Source of the DNA: Affinibrenneria salicis
GTDB lineage: Bacteria; Pseudomonadota; Gammaproteobacteria; Enterobacterales; Enterobacteriaceae
Length of the DNA: 64,000 nucleotides
NCBI RefSeq assembly: GCF_008710095.1
Contig: NZ_VYKJ01000016.1
Location: forward strand, 36,277 to 100,276
Direction: 5' to 3'
Shown here: piece by piece, positions 7,527 through 16,492 of the stretch
Layout of the letters: every line of letters begins with the position of its first letter
How positions within the stretch are numbered: position 1 is the stretch's first letter
Program-made: the position numbers and the translations under genes
The notes under the pieces: generated by a model
Databases searched by the model: none
What the model was told of the DNA's origin: nothing
What the model saw: the letters and a program-made list of their open reading frames with translations, nothing else

Positions 7527-8624
7527 TTATGACGATGCCGGCTTGCCGACCGGCATGGCGAGATCGCAGGTGTGCGCCGCGGATGTCTCTGCATAGGGCG
7601 CCGACCAGGCGGACAGCGGCAAAGGCGGTTGCTGATGAAAAATACGTTTCATCATCAGCTTCAATTCCGTCAGGCTGGGCATGCCGCTTGACCAGGCGGA
7701 GGGAACCACGGTGACCCATTTCCCATCGGCGGCGCATTCGGCCATTTTGAAACGAAAGGTGTACTGCCCGGCAATCCCCATTCGTAAGTCGCTGACGACC
7801 AACGCGTTACCGATGATGTCGTAACGCAGCCAGTCATTGGTAAACCAGCGCAGCCTGTCGTGCAGCGGTACGCCGTTTACGATGTGCGCGATATCGGGAT
7901 GAAGCGGAAGACGAATCCATTCTGGTGGTCTATCGTCAAACCAACTGCTTACGGATTCGTAGTAGTGGCCGTCCGGGGTTTTGGCGATGACGCGCCATAT
8001 CAGAGCATTGAACGGCATGGACACGGCGCGTAATTCCGTCACCGCGATCCCCTGATTGCGCATGGCATGGGAAACCCGCTGTTCAGCCAGCATGCGTCCG
8101 CCCATCCCAAAAGCAAGGTAGGCGGTACTGAGCGCCAGCGCGACGGATAATATACGGATACTGCGGGTATTAAGTCCTTTTCGCGCGGCGAAAACCACGG
8201 CAGCCAGCAACGGTAGGGTGTAGGCGGGGTCAATGATGAAAACCGCCGACCAGCTTTCAGGCACGGCGGGAAACGGCCAGAAGAGCCGGGTGCCGTAGAC
8301 GGTAAACGCATCCAGCAGCGGGTGGGTGATAAGGACCAGCCATAAGGTGAAAAACAGACGTCCACGGCGATAGGGCGCATCGGGCCAACGCCGCCGAATC
8401 AGCCAGGTCAGCAATCCCGCCAGTCCGGTCAGCACAAAAAGGGAATGCGTAAAACCGCGGTGATAGGTCATCGCCGACACCGGATCGGCATAAGGGATGA
8501 GTACATCCAGATCCGGCAGGGTTGCAAGCGCGGCTCCGTAGAACAGGGCGCGCCGTCCCTGCGTCCGCCCCAGCAGACTGCCTTGTATTGCGCCTCCCAA
8601 CAGAGCCTGTGTGACGGAATCCAT
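7527..8624 (-). CDS. Membrane-bound metal-dependent hydrolase (YdjM/YbcI, DUF457 family)
   Basis: A 365-residue inner-membrane protein. The start MDSVTQALLGGAIQ at 8624 is chosen because it is the family's typical first residue run and AAGGA lies upstream. The motifs PDLDV, HRGFTHSL and THPLLDAFT hold the conserved Asp and His residues thought to bind metal. Several hydrophobic segments span about residues 25-170 (LFVLTGLAGLLTWLI, LFFTLWLVLI, LPLLAAVVF), and a soluble C-terminal domain of about 190 residues follows. YdjM in E. coli is LexA-controlled; no LexA box was seen here. The substrate of the family is unknown. Confidence 0.8.
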   Translation of the reverse strand: MDSVTQALLGGAIQGSLLGRTQGRRALFYGAALATLPDLDVLIPYADPVSAMTYHRGFTHSLFVLTGLAGLLTWLIRRRWPDAPYRRGRLFFTLWLVLITHPLLDAFTVYGTRLFWPFPAVPESWSAVFIIDPAYTLPLLAAVVFAARKGLNTRSIRILSVALALSTAYLAFGMGGRMLAEQRVSHAMRNQGIAVTELRAVSMPFNALIWRVIAKTPDGHYYESVSSWFDDRPPEWIRLPLHPDIAHIVNGVPLHDRLRWFTNDWLRYDIIGNALVVSDLRMGIAGQYTFRFKMAECAADGKWVTVVPSAWSSGMPSLTELKLMMKRIFHQQPPLPLSAWSAPYAETSAAHTCDLAMPVGKPASS

Positions 8625-8754
8625 GGTGATGATCCTTGCTTTTATCCAGTGGTTATTGTCCGGCGATACGCGCCGAATGAACATGGGCGGCATAGCCTAT
8701 TGCCCGTCGTTTCGCCGTCGGGCTGACGGCGCCCGCCGCGCGTTCATTCTTTCA

Positions 8755-9711
8755 TCATGGCGTCATTCTGGATGACTCAAGGATACGCACAGCTTGCATA
8801 CTGATATCAAGCATAGTGTTTGCCGCCGCCGTGTCGTTGTCATCGATGATTTCATTGAATTTTTTAAATTCATAAAAGTGCCGGTGTTTTCCCTGATTAA
8901 AGTCCAGCTCTTCTGATGCGCCGTCATTCCGGTTTATTGTGAATTTTGTCATGCTATTGAGCGGCGTTCTAATAACGATATTTCCGGTTGTGCCCTGAAT
9001 GGTATTGATTATCGGGGCTTTGCAATCCTTTGCGCCAATGCTTGATACTTTGAAACCCGGATAATCAAGAGAAAGTATCCCGCTGGTATCCACGCCCTTC
9101 TCTATATTCGCCGAGTAGCTGAATGTCTTCGGCGAACCGAAAAGTCCAATGATGGCGTGGATATTATAGATGTTGAGATCCATCAAGGCGCCGCCATATT
9201 TTTCCTTGTCGAACGCAGGGTGGATAATTCCTTTTTTGAAGTCGTCATAACGGGACGAATACTGGCTATAATTAAGTTGAACGATTTTTATATCGCCAAT
9301 GTCGTTGATTTTATTTTTGAGGTCGGCATAGGCCGGGAGATAGTGAATATTCATGGCCTCAAGAATGATTAAGTTATTGTTCTTCGCCAGTTCATACAAG
9401 GAGTAAAGCTCGGCAAGGTGCGGAACAATGGGTTTTTCGATAATAATGTGCTTGCCTTTTTCGAGGGCTTTTTTGGCGAATGTATAATGTAAATGATTGG
9501 GCAATGCTATATACACGGCATCGCAGTCGCTTGCCAGCAATAAATCGTAATCGGTAAATACGTTGCGAATACCGTATGTTTGGCTCAATGCCTCGCCCTT
9601 GCTCTGGGAGTGTTCTGTGGCAAGAATGGCATCCAGAGTCAGGTCGAGTTCTTTGAGGACGGGTAAAAGCTCCTTGACAATCATACCAGTACCAACAATT
9701 GACATTTTCAT
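8755..9711 (-). CDS. Gfo/Idh/MocA family oxidoreductase (paralogue of the one at 30.5 kb)
   Basis: A 318-residue NAD(P)-dependent oxidoreductase. The N-terminal Rossmann fold starts with the GTGMIVKE loop, the family motif EKPI holds the conserved Lys, and the C-terminal alpha/beta domain carries YSQYSSRYDDF and GGALMDLNIYNIH. Such enzymes oxidise hydroxyls of sugars or inositols, or reduce dihydrodiols. It shares long identical stretches with the product at 30,504-31,469 (for example NYSQYSSRYDDF and AKDCKAP), so the two are close paralogues within one island. It stands alone on the minus strand, with the hydrolase gene 130 bases downstream. The substrate cannot be told from sequence. Confidence 0.82.
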   Translation of the reverse strand: MKMSIVGTGMIVKELLPVLKELDLTLDAILATEHSQSKGEALSQTYGIRNVFTDYDLLLASDCDAVYIALPNHLHYTFAKKALEKGKHIIIEKPIVPHLAELYSLYELAKNNNLIILEAMNIHYLPAYADLKNKINDIGDIKIVQLNYSQYSSRYDDFKKGIIHPAFDKEKYGGALMDLNIYNIHAIIGLFGSPKTFSYSANIEKGVDTSGILSLDYPGFKVSSIGAKDCKAPIINTIQGTTGNIVIRTPLNSMTKFTINRNDGASEELDFNQGKHRHFYEFKKFNEIIDDNDTAAANTMLDISMQAVRILESSRMTP

Positions 9712-10045
9712 ATGTTCTTCGTGTTACCTCTCGATATGGCCGTTTTGCCGTTGTCTTCTTTTTACCCGAAGTTCGGCGTGGAGTAAATTTCAATGACGCC
9801 CGGCTTGCGACCGGACACTTTCGCCTATAGCCAAAAATAACCGGCCCAGCGCCGTCAATGTTCTCGCTTGCGGGCACCGAAGAACCATCGATGGATATGG
9901 CCGACATGATTTAAAATATATTGTTTCCAATGTTGATGCTTTTTAGTTGTTTATCAATCCAGCGGATTTAACTAAGCTTTTCTGTCGATCTTCAAACTAC
10001 TGTCCCCGTGCATCCGGCCGGATAACACCTGCAAGGTAAAACGTT
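9712..10045. promoter_or_regulatory. Divergent intergenic region, oxidoreductase / secreted hydrolase
   Basis: A 334-base gap between divergent genes. It must contain both promoters. A minus-strand frame (start MSAISIDGSSVPASEN, near 9907) enters the gap but has no recognisable family and no clear ribosome-binding site, so I do not call it. No palindromic operator stands out. Confidence 0.4.
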
Positions 10046-11047
10046 ATGCGTCATATCATCAAAATAGTCAGCGTTATGTTATTAATGGCTTCCGCCTGTT
10101 CTGTCCATGCCGCCGATGTGGTAACGGCGCTTGGCCGGGATTTTACTTTTCCGAACAAAATTGAAGGATTACCGCAAAAATTGTCGGATTTCAAGGGATT
10201 ACAGATAAACACATTTACCACCAGTGACGGCGTCAAGCTGAGCTACTGGGAAGCGGGAGCAGGCGATCCCCTGATTTTTATTCCCGGCTGGTCGGGGAAC
10301 GGGGCGGAGTATGTCAATATTATGTCTCTGCTCAGTAAGCAATATCACGTTTATGTGCTTGACCCACGGAATCAGGGGTTGTCGCAAAATGTGGAGTACG
10401 GCAACCGATTGTCGCGTTACGGCGCCGATCTTAAAGAGTTTACCGACCATATCGGCGCAAAATCCGTGAACCTTTGCGGCTGGTCGATGGGGGCGTCGGT
10501 CATCTGGTCGTATATCGATCTTTTCGGAACAAAAAATATCAACAAGCTGATTTTTATTGACGAACCGATTTCTATCTACACCCATTCGGACTGGTCGGAA
10601 AAAGAGCGTCTGGAAGCCGGCGGAATGACGACCTCGCCGGAACGCATGATTGCGGCATTTACCCAGGGCGCGGCGACCAATAATCAGATTGTGGATATGG
10701 CCGCAATGGAACGTTACGCGGCGATGGACTCGAAATATTTTCAAAATTCAGAGGCGCTTGCGCGTGAATTCATAAAAAACGATCCCAAATTTCTCTCGCT
10801 GGTGCTTTTTGACCATGCAACAAACGACTGGCGTGACGTGATCCGCCATAAAATTAATGTGCCGACCGCTATTTTCACTGGCGATTACAGCCATAACGTT
10901 CCCAGTCAGCAATGGATGCATTCCGTTATTCCGGGATCGGAATTGTTTGTCTACACGAAAGAACAACAAGGGGATCACTTCCTGGCGTTCAAAAATCCGC
11001 TGCGTTTTACCCAGGATGTCGTGACTTTCCTTAATAAATCGAAGTGA
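10046..11047 (+). CDS. Secreted alpha/beta hydrolase
   Basis: A 333-residue alpha/beta-hydrolase fold protein with an N-terminal signal peptide (residues 1-22, ending SVHA before AD), so it is probably periplasmic. The oxyanion region is PGWSGNG (80-86), the nucleophile elbow is GWSMG with Ser147, and the catalytic His is probably His311 in QGDHF near the C-terminus. An Asp for the triad is likely around FTGDYS. Related proteins are esterases, haloperoxidase-like enzymes or lactonases; the substrate is not apparent. AAGGT precedes the ATG. It is a single gene; the next plus-strand gene belongs to the LacI-controlled sugar locus. Confidence 0.8.
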   Translation: MRHIIKIVSVMLLMASACSVHAADVVTALGRDFTFPNKIEGLPQKLSDFKGLQINTFTTSDGVKLSYWEAGAGDPLIFIPGWSGNGAEYVNIMSLLSKQYHVYVLDPRNQGLSQNVEYGNRLSRYGADLKEFTDHIGAKSVNLCGWSMGASVIWSYIDLFGTKNINKLIFIDEPISIYTHSDWSEKERLEAGGMTTSPERMIAAFTQGAATNNQIVDMAAMERYAAMDSKYFQNSEALAREFIKNDPKFLSLVLFDHATNDWRDVIRHKINVPTAIFTGDYSHNVPSQQWMHSVIPGSELFVYTKEQQGDHFLAFKNPLRFTQDVVTFLNKSK

Positions 11048-11337
11048 AACGCGCTTACGATGCCGGCGCAACGGAATTGCGCCGGCCGTAAGCGCCCCGG
11101 CGGCCGGTTCCAGGCGCTGGACAGCAGCCGGAGCGCGTTCTATTGGGACCGCCGCCGGCGTTTATCCAAAATCCTGATTTCTCCGGCCGACGCGTTCCTT
11201 CCAACCAGACGACGCCTTTATCCCTTATAACCCTTTTCCGTGATGCCCATAGAGGCGACGCGTTGTCGCCTTGCCTACCGCCAGGTTTTATCGTGACTGC
11301 TATCCCAAATTTGAACAGGGATGGTGTAACCTTAAAA

Positions 11338-11349
11338 GTAATCGATTAC
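11338..11349. promoter_or_regulatory. LacI-type operator O1
   Basis: Perfect 12-base palindrome GTAATCGATTAC flanked by A- and T-rich bases. It is the upstream member of an identical pair whose centres are 31 bases apart, just before the MFS gene. The LacI regulator at the end of the same locus is the obvious candidate binder. Confidence 0.75.
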
Positions 11350-11368
11350 ATTTTAGTTGTGTTTTTTT

Positions 11369-11380
11369 GTAATCGATTAC
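11369..11380. promoter_or_regulatory. LacI-type operator O2
   Basis: Second perfect GTAATCGATTAC, 21 bases upstream of the MFS start codon. Three helical turns between the two centres would let regulator dimers bind the same face of the DNA. It lies where transcription should begin or just after, so binding would repress the locus. Confidence 0.75.
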
Positions 11381-11401
11381 TTTTACCTGGTGAGGCTGAA
11401 A

Positions 11402-12643
11402 ATGATGTCAACAACGGGAAGTAGTGAAAGGGCGGGCGCGCAGCATCGGTTTATTGTGCCGCGGTTATCGCTGATGATGTTTCTGCAATTTTTTATATGG
11501 GGAAGCTGGTCGGTAACGTTGGGGCTGGTGATGACGCAGCACAATATGTCATTGCTGATTGGCGACGCGTTTTCCGCCGGACCGATAGCCTCTATCCTGT
11601 CGCCGTTTGTGCTGGGAATGCTGGTTGACCGCTTCTTCCCGTCGCAAAAAGTGATGGCGGTCATGCATGTGGCCGGCGCGGCCATTCTGTGGTTCGTGCC
11701 GCAGGCGCTGATCAGCGAAAACGGCACGCTGCTGATCGCGTTGTTGTTCGGCTATACGCTTTGTTATATGCCGACGCTGGCATTAACCAACAACATCGCC
11801 TTTCACAGCCTGAAGGATATTGATAAAACCTTTCCTGTGGTGCGGGTATTCGGCACTATCGGCTGGATCGTCGCCGGCATTTTTATCGGCGTGACCGGTA
11901 TTTCCTCAACGGTGCATATTTTCTCATTGGCGGCGATATGTTCTATGGTGCTGGCGGTTTATAGCCTGACGTTGCCGCATACGCCGGCGCCGGCCAAAGG
12001 CTTGCCCGTGGCGTTGCGCGATCTGCTCTGTGCCGATGCGTTTGCCTTACTGAAAAACCGGCATTTCTTTATCTTCGCGCTGTGCGCCACGCTGATTTCC
12101 ATTCCTCTCGGTACATACTACGCCTATACAGCCTCTTATCTTGCCGATGCGGGGGTGCAAGACGTCAGTACCGCCATGTCTTTCGGCCAGATGTCTGAAA
12201 TTTTCTTCATGCTGGTGATCCCGCTGTTGTTCAGACGGCTGGGGGTGAAATACATGCTGTTTATCGGGATGTTCGCCTGGTTTGTTCGCTACGCGTTCTT
12301 TGCGCTGGGAGTGAGTGAAGAAGGCCGCTGGCTGCTGTATATCGGTATTCTGTTGCATGGCGTCTGTTATGACTTCTTCTTCGTCGTCGGTTTTATCTAC
12401 ACCGAGCGTGTGGCCGGGGACAAAGTCAAGGGGCAGGCGCAGAGCATGATCGTCATGTTTACCTACGGGATTGGGATGTTGCTGGGGTCGCAGATTTCCG
12501 GCGCGTTGTACAACGCATTGGTGGCCGGTCAGACGGTGCCGCAGGCATGGGTGACGTTCTGGTGGATCCCGGCGGTTGCCGCAGCGGTTATCGCGCTTAT
12601 TTTCCTCTTTTCGTTCAAATATGACGAGAAAGAGAGGGTTTGA
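11402..12643 (+). CDS. MFS transporter, nucleoside:H+ symporter (NHS) family
   Basis: A 413-residue inner-membrane protein with about twelve hydrophobic segments, ending in the basic tail KYDEKERV. The start FLQFFIWGSWSVTLGLV and the GYTLCYMPTLALTNNIAFH region are typical of the NHS family (NupG, XapB, YegT). The ATG at 11402 is chosen because an upstream frame start would lie inside the O1-O2 region, while GGTGAGG precedes 11402. It is the first gene of an operon with the isomerase (15-base gap) and the dehydrogenase. YegT-like members often sit in sugar or glycoside loci, so a glycoside or nucleoside substrate is likely. Confidence 0.82.
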   Translation: MMSTTGSSERAGAQHRFIVPRLSLMMFLQFFIWGSWSVTLGLVMTQHNMSLLIGDAFSAGPIASILSPFVLGMLVDRFFPSQKVMAVMHVAGAAILWFVPQALISENGTLLIALLFGYTLCYMPTLALTNNIAFHSLKDIDKTFPVVRVFGTIGWIVAGIFIGVTGISSTVHIFSLAAICSMVLAVYSLTLPHTPAPAKGLPVALRDLLCADAFALLKNRHFFIFALCATLISIPLGTYYAYTASYLADAGVQDVSTAMSFGQMSEIFFMLVIPLLFRRLGVKYMLFIGMFAWFVRYAFFALGVSEEGRWLLYIGILLHGVCYDFFFVVGFIYTERVAGDKVKGQAQSMIVMFTYGIGMLLGSQISGALYNALVAGQTVPQAWVTFWWIPAVAAAVIALIFLFSFKYDEKERV

Positions 12644-12658
12644 GTATTCGGAGGTGAA

Positions 12659-13735
12659 ATGAAAACCATTAAGGGGCCGGGGATTTTCCTGGCGCAGTTC
12701 ATCGGGGAGCAATCCCCGTTTAATACCCTCGAGGGGCTGGCGGCATGGGTCTCTTCTCTGGGATATAAGGCGCTCCAGATCCCTTGTAATCATAAAACGA
12801 TTTTCGATCTGGAACTGGCCGCCGCCAGCCAGACCTACTGCGATGAGGTTAACGGCAAACTGGCGCAGCATGGCCTGGTCATCAGCGAGCTGTCCACGCA
12901 TCTGGAAGGGCAACTGATGGCGGTGCATCCGGCCTATAACGATGCGTTTGACGGTTTTGCGCCCGACGCGGTGCGGGGGGATAGCGCCGCCCGCCAGGCC
13001 TGGGCGGCCGGCATGCTGAAACGGGCCGCCCAGGCCTCGGAACATTTGGGGCTGCGGGCGCATGCCACCTTTTCCGGCTCTCTCGCCTGGCCGTATATTT
13101 ATCCCTGGCCGCCGCATAATCAGACGTTGCTGAGCGAAGCGTTCCATGAACTGGCGCGCCGCTGGCGGCCGGTACTGGATTGTTTTGACGCGCATGGGAT
13201 CGACGTTTGTTATGAAATTCATCCTTGCGAGGATTTACATGATGGCGCGACCTTCGAACGTTTTCTGGCACTGGTGGATCATCACCCGCGCTGCAATATT
13301 CTGTTCGATCCCAGCCATCTCTATCTGCAACACATGGACTATCTGGCGTTTATCGATCTCTATCACTCGCGCATCAAAGCGTTTCATGTGAAAGATGCCG
13401 AATTCACCGTCAATGGGCGAAGCGGCGCCTACGGCGGTTTTCAACGCTGGTCGGACCGCGCCGGACGCTTTCGCTCGCCCGGCGATGGCGCTATCGACTT
13501 CAAAGGCATTTTCAGCCGGCTGACGCAACATGACTACGACGGCTGGGCGGTGCTGGAATGGGAGTGCTGCCTGAAAGACGGCGAAACCGGCGCGCGCGAA
13601 GGCGGCGAATTTATTCGCCGGCACATTATACCTGTCGCCGATCGCGCGTTTGACGATTTCGCCGCGGCAGTGGAGCGTCGCGCCGACGTGCGCAGAATAT
13701 TGGGTATCGCGCCGGGGGAAACGTCTCATGATTAA
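12659..13735 (+). CDS. Sugar phosphate isomerase/epimerase (AP endonuclease 2-like TIM barrel)
   Basis: A 358-residue TIM-barrel protein. Metal-site and active-site candidates are in YEIHPCE, LFDPSHL, KAFHVKDAE and WAVLEWECC, which match the xylose-isomerase-like (AP_endonuc_2) fold used by inositol, tagatose and 3-keto-sugar isomerases or epimerases. GGAGGTGAA precedes the ATG. The gene overlaps the next dehydrogenase gene by eight bases. The pairing of an isomerase of this type with a Gfo/Idh/MocA dehydrogenase and a sugar permease is like E. coli ycjR/ycjS, where a 3-keto-glucoside is made and epimerised. The exact sugar is unknown. Confidence 0.83.
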   Translation: MKTIKGPGIFLAQFIGEQSPFNTLEGLAAWVSSLGYKALQIPCNHKTIFDLELAAASQTYCDEVNGKLAQHGLVISELSTHLEGQLMAVHPAYNDAFDGFAPDAVRGDSAARQAWAAGMLKRAAQASEHLGLRAHATFSGSLAWPYIYPWPPHNQTLLSEAFHELARRWRPVLDCFDAHGIDVCYEIHPCEDLHDGATFERFLALVDHHPRCNILFDPSHLYLQHMDYLAFIDLYHSRIKAFHVKDAEFTVNGRSGAYGGFQRWSDRAGRFRSPGDGAIDFKGIFSRLTQHDYDGWAVLEWECCLKDGETGAREGGEFIRRHIIPVADRAFDDFAAAVERRADVRRILGIAPGETSHD

Positions 13736-14879
13736 TGTCGGCATTATCGGCACCGGTTTTATCGGGCCGGCGCATATCGAAGCGATCCGCCGTCTGGGGT
13801 TCGTCCGGGTGGTGGCGCTCTGCGACACACCGTTAGAGGTGGCGCGCGCCAAAGCGGCGCAGCTCAATGTCCCGCATGCGTATGGCGATGTGGACGCGTT
13901 ACTGGCGCATCCCGGTCTGGATGCGGTGCATAACTGTACGCCGAACCACCTGCACGCGGACATTAACCGTAAGATCCTCCGGGCCGGCAAGCACGTTTTT
14001 TCCGAAAAACCGCTTTGTATGACCGCGGATGAAGCGCGAGAATTGGTTCAAATGGCGCAGGAGGCCGGCGTGGTGCACGGCGTCAGTTTCGTTTATCGCC
14101 AGTTCGCCATGGTCCGTCAGGCGGCCAGCATGTTGCGTCATGGGCAGGCAGGCCGTCTTTTCTCGGCGCACGGCAGCTACTTGCAGGACTGGATGCTGCT
14201 GGAAAGTGATTACAACTGGCGCGTCGAGGCGAATATCGGCGGCGTTTCGCGCGCGGTGGCGGATATCGGCTCTCACTGGTGCGATACGGTACAGTTCGTC
14301 ACCGGACGGCGCATTACCGACGTCATGGCGGATTTATCCATCGTCTGGCCGACCCGGAAAGCCGGCGTGCGGGGCGGCTCGACTTTTACCGCGCGTCAGG
14401 AGGCCGGCGGCGATGAAGACCTCCCGGTCACCACGGAGGATATGGGGTTCGTGCTATTTCGTTTTGATGACGGCAGTAAGGGGGGTTTTCATGTTTCGCA
14501 GGTCTGCGCGGGCAGAAAAAATAGCCTGAGCTTCGAGGTGAACGGCAGCGAGGCGTCGGTGGCCTGGGATCAGGAAACGCCGCAGAAACTCTGGGTGGGG
14601 CATCGCAGTCAGCCTAACCAATGGCTGTCGGACGATCCCGGTCTGATGGAGCCGGATGCGGCGGGGTGGGCGCACTTTCCCGGCGGTCATATCGAAGGAT
14701 GGCCTGATGCGTTTAAGAACATGATGTTGCAGTACTATTCCGCTATTCGTAACGGTAAAACGCCGGCGCCGGATAGCCGTGGGTTCGCCACTTTCCATGA
14801 CGGCGCCAACGTGATGTTCATCATTGAGGCGATCATCAAAAGCCATCGGCAGCAGCGTTGGGTCAGCGTCGCTTCCTGA
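13728..14879 (+). CDS. Gfo/Idh/MocA family sugar dehydrogenase
   Basis: A 383-residue protein. The start MINVGIIGTGFIGPAH at 13728 overlaps the isomerase stop; this places the Rossmann loop GTGFIG at the very N-terminus as in the family. The motif SEKPLCM has the catalytic Lys, and GSHWCDTVQF carries the conserved His-Asp area. It likely oxidises a ring hydroxyl of a sugar or cyclitol with NAD+. It is not a close relative of the other three Gfo/Idh/MocA proteins in this window. Gene order permease-isomerase-dehydrogenase-regulator suggests a catabolic locus for a single compound. Confidence 0.85.
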   Translation: MINVGIIGTGFIGPAHIEAIRRLGFVRVVALCDTPLEVARAKAAQLNVPHAYGDVDALLAHPGLDAVHNCTPNHLHADINRKILRAGKHVFSEKPLCMTADEARELVQMAQEAGVVHGVSFVYRQFAMVRQAASMLRHGQAGRLFSAHGSYLQDWMLLESDYNWRVEANIGGVSRAVADIGSHWCDTVQFVTGRRITDVMADLSIVWPTRKAGVRGGSTFTARQEAGGDEDLPVTTEDMGFVLFRFDDGSKGGFHVSQVCAGRKNSLSFEVNGSEASVAWDQETPQKLWVGHRSQPNQWLSDDPGLMEPDAAGWAHFPGGHIEGWPDAFKNMMLQYYSAIRNGKTPAPDSRGFATFHDGANVMFIIEAIIKSHRQQRWVSVAS

Positions 14880-14985
14880 ACGGATTTCCCGATGCGCAAG
14901 GATGGCGTCGGGCTTTGATTCAGTCCCCCGTTAAACTGTGATAGCCTTCCCCAATAAGTGGTTAATTCCAGGATATGTCATTGTT

Positions 14986-15966
14986 ATGTCAATTCAGAAA
15001 ATCGCCAGGCTTGCCGGGGTTTCAGTGGCGACGGTTTCCCGTGTGCTGAACAATATCGATACGGTAAAACCGAAAAACCGCGAACGCGTACTTCAGGCTA
15101 TCAGCGAGAGTAATTACCAACCCAACTTACTGGCGCGCCAGCTCCGAACCGCCCGGAGCTCCATGATTCTGGTGATGGTGTCGAATATCTCCAATCCCTT
15201 CTGCGCCGATGTGGTGAAAGGCATTGAAGAGGAAGCGGAAAAAAACGGCTATCGCATTTTATTGTGTAATTCCGGCACGGATATTCAGCGTTCCATATCC
15301 AGCCTGAAGCTACTCTCCGGCAAGATCGTCGACGGGATTATCACCATGGATGCGTTCTCGAAACTACCGGAATTAACCACCATGATCGATCGCATGCCCT
15401 GGGTTCAGTGCGCCGAATATGCCGACGACGGCGGCGTCTCCTGTGTCGGGATCGATGATATCGATGCCGCCGGATTTGTCATCCAGCATTTGATCACGCG
15501 CGGACGCGGCCGTATCGCATTGATTAACCACGATCTGAGTTATAAATATGCACGATTGAGGGAGCGGGGTTATAAAATGGCGCTGGAACGGCAAGGGCTA
15601 ACCTACCGCGCCGTCGAATACGCCAGCGATCTCACCTTCTGCGCCGGCAAAACGGCGATGGAGAATCTATTGCGGGGCGAACGTCGTCCCGATGCCGTGT
15701 TTGCGGTTTCGGATACGCTGGCGGCGGGCGCGATGCGCGCGATTGAAGAGGCGGGACTGTCCATCCCCGATGATATGGCGATAGTGGGGTTTGACGGCAC
15801 GGAACTCTCGGAGATGGTATCGCCGCAGTTAAGCACCATCGCCCAGCCATCCGCCGACATCGGCCGCAAAGCCGTGGGGCTGCTGCTGAATAAAATCAAT
15901 AATCCCGATTCGCCGGCGGAGCGGGTCGTTCTGGACTGGCACTTTATTTCACGGGCCAGCGTCTGA
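14986..15966 (+). CDS. LacI family transcriptional regulator
   Basis: A 326-residue repressor. The start MSIQKIARLAG at 14986 is chosen over a longer frame from 14938 because the LacI helix-turn-helix (IARLAGVSVATVSRVLN) normally begins within five residues of the first Met. Residues 60-326 are a periplasmic-binding-protein-like ligand domain (ILVMVSNISNPFCADVVKGIE, GIDDIDAAG, IAIVGFDGTELSEM). It lies 106 bases after the dehydrogenase gene, on the same strand. The most likely targets are the twin GTAATCGATTAC palindromes before the MFS gene. The inducer is presumably the sugar or its oxidised product. Confidence 0.88.
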   Translation: MSIQKIARLAGVSVATVSRVLNNIDTVKPKNRERVLQAISESNYQPNLLARQLRTARSSMILVMVSNISNPFCADVVKGIEEEAEKNGYRILLCNSGTDIQRSISSLKLLSGKIVDGIITMDAFSKLPELTTMIDRMPWVQCAEYADDGGVSCVGIDDIDAAGFVIQHLITRGRGRIALINHDLSYKYARLRERGYKMALERQGLTYRAVEYASDLTFCAGKTAMENLLRGERRPDAVFAVSDTLAAGAMRAIEEAGLSIPDDMAIVGFDGTELSEMVSPQLSTIAQPSADIGRKAVGLLLNKINNPDSPAERVVLDWHFISRASV

Positions 15967-16492
15967 CGGCGCACCGCTTATCAGGTTACACGCGTGGCGC
16001 AGAGCATTCATATCAACGTTGCAGCAAGGGCCGCTCTGAGGTTTTTATATAATATTGTAATTATGCTCTAGGGATACCGGTGCGCATCGTGTGTAATAAT
16101 TAACCATGTCACCCCGCTAGTTTTTGCTGCGGCAAGAATGCTGGTCTAGCCGAGCGAACTCCGTAGTATATTGATTACGGGATGCCCTTTTCACAGATTT
16201 TGCTTGCGTCATGGTTCACTATATGAACGCATCCCGTTTGCAAGGCTTCAATTGTGTTGACGTTGATGGTCGGTTGTAGCTCTATATCCGACCTTGGCGC
16301 AGCCGGTGCTGCGGGCCTCGATGAGATCCGCTGACTCACGCCTTATTCCCTGAATGAGCTTAAAGTTCAAAGGACCATCCAAGTTTAGTTAGTCATGGTC
16401 TTACCTGTCGTTGCTATCTCTACGGCTGCCCTCGCAACCTTTCAGTATTCATCCTTATTTTGAAAGAGTTAATGTTTATCAGCCCATACCCT
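15967..16492. other. 526-base stretch without a recognised gene
   Basis: Between the lacI gene and the IS110 remnant. No frame of useful length and no clear repeat was found. The mix of short open stretches with many stops suggests old insertion-sequence debris. Confidence 0.5.

Noticed and set aside
9392..9907. 171-codon minus-strand frame overlapping the Gfo/Idh/MocA gene start
   Set aside because: It runs through the oxidoreductase gene in another frame; only its first 40 codons are outside and show no family.
12047..13222. 391-codon minus-strand frame over the MFS and isomerase genes
   Set aside because: Shadow frame in G/C-rich DNA, rich in His, Arg and Gln, without a start signal.
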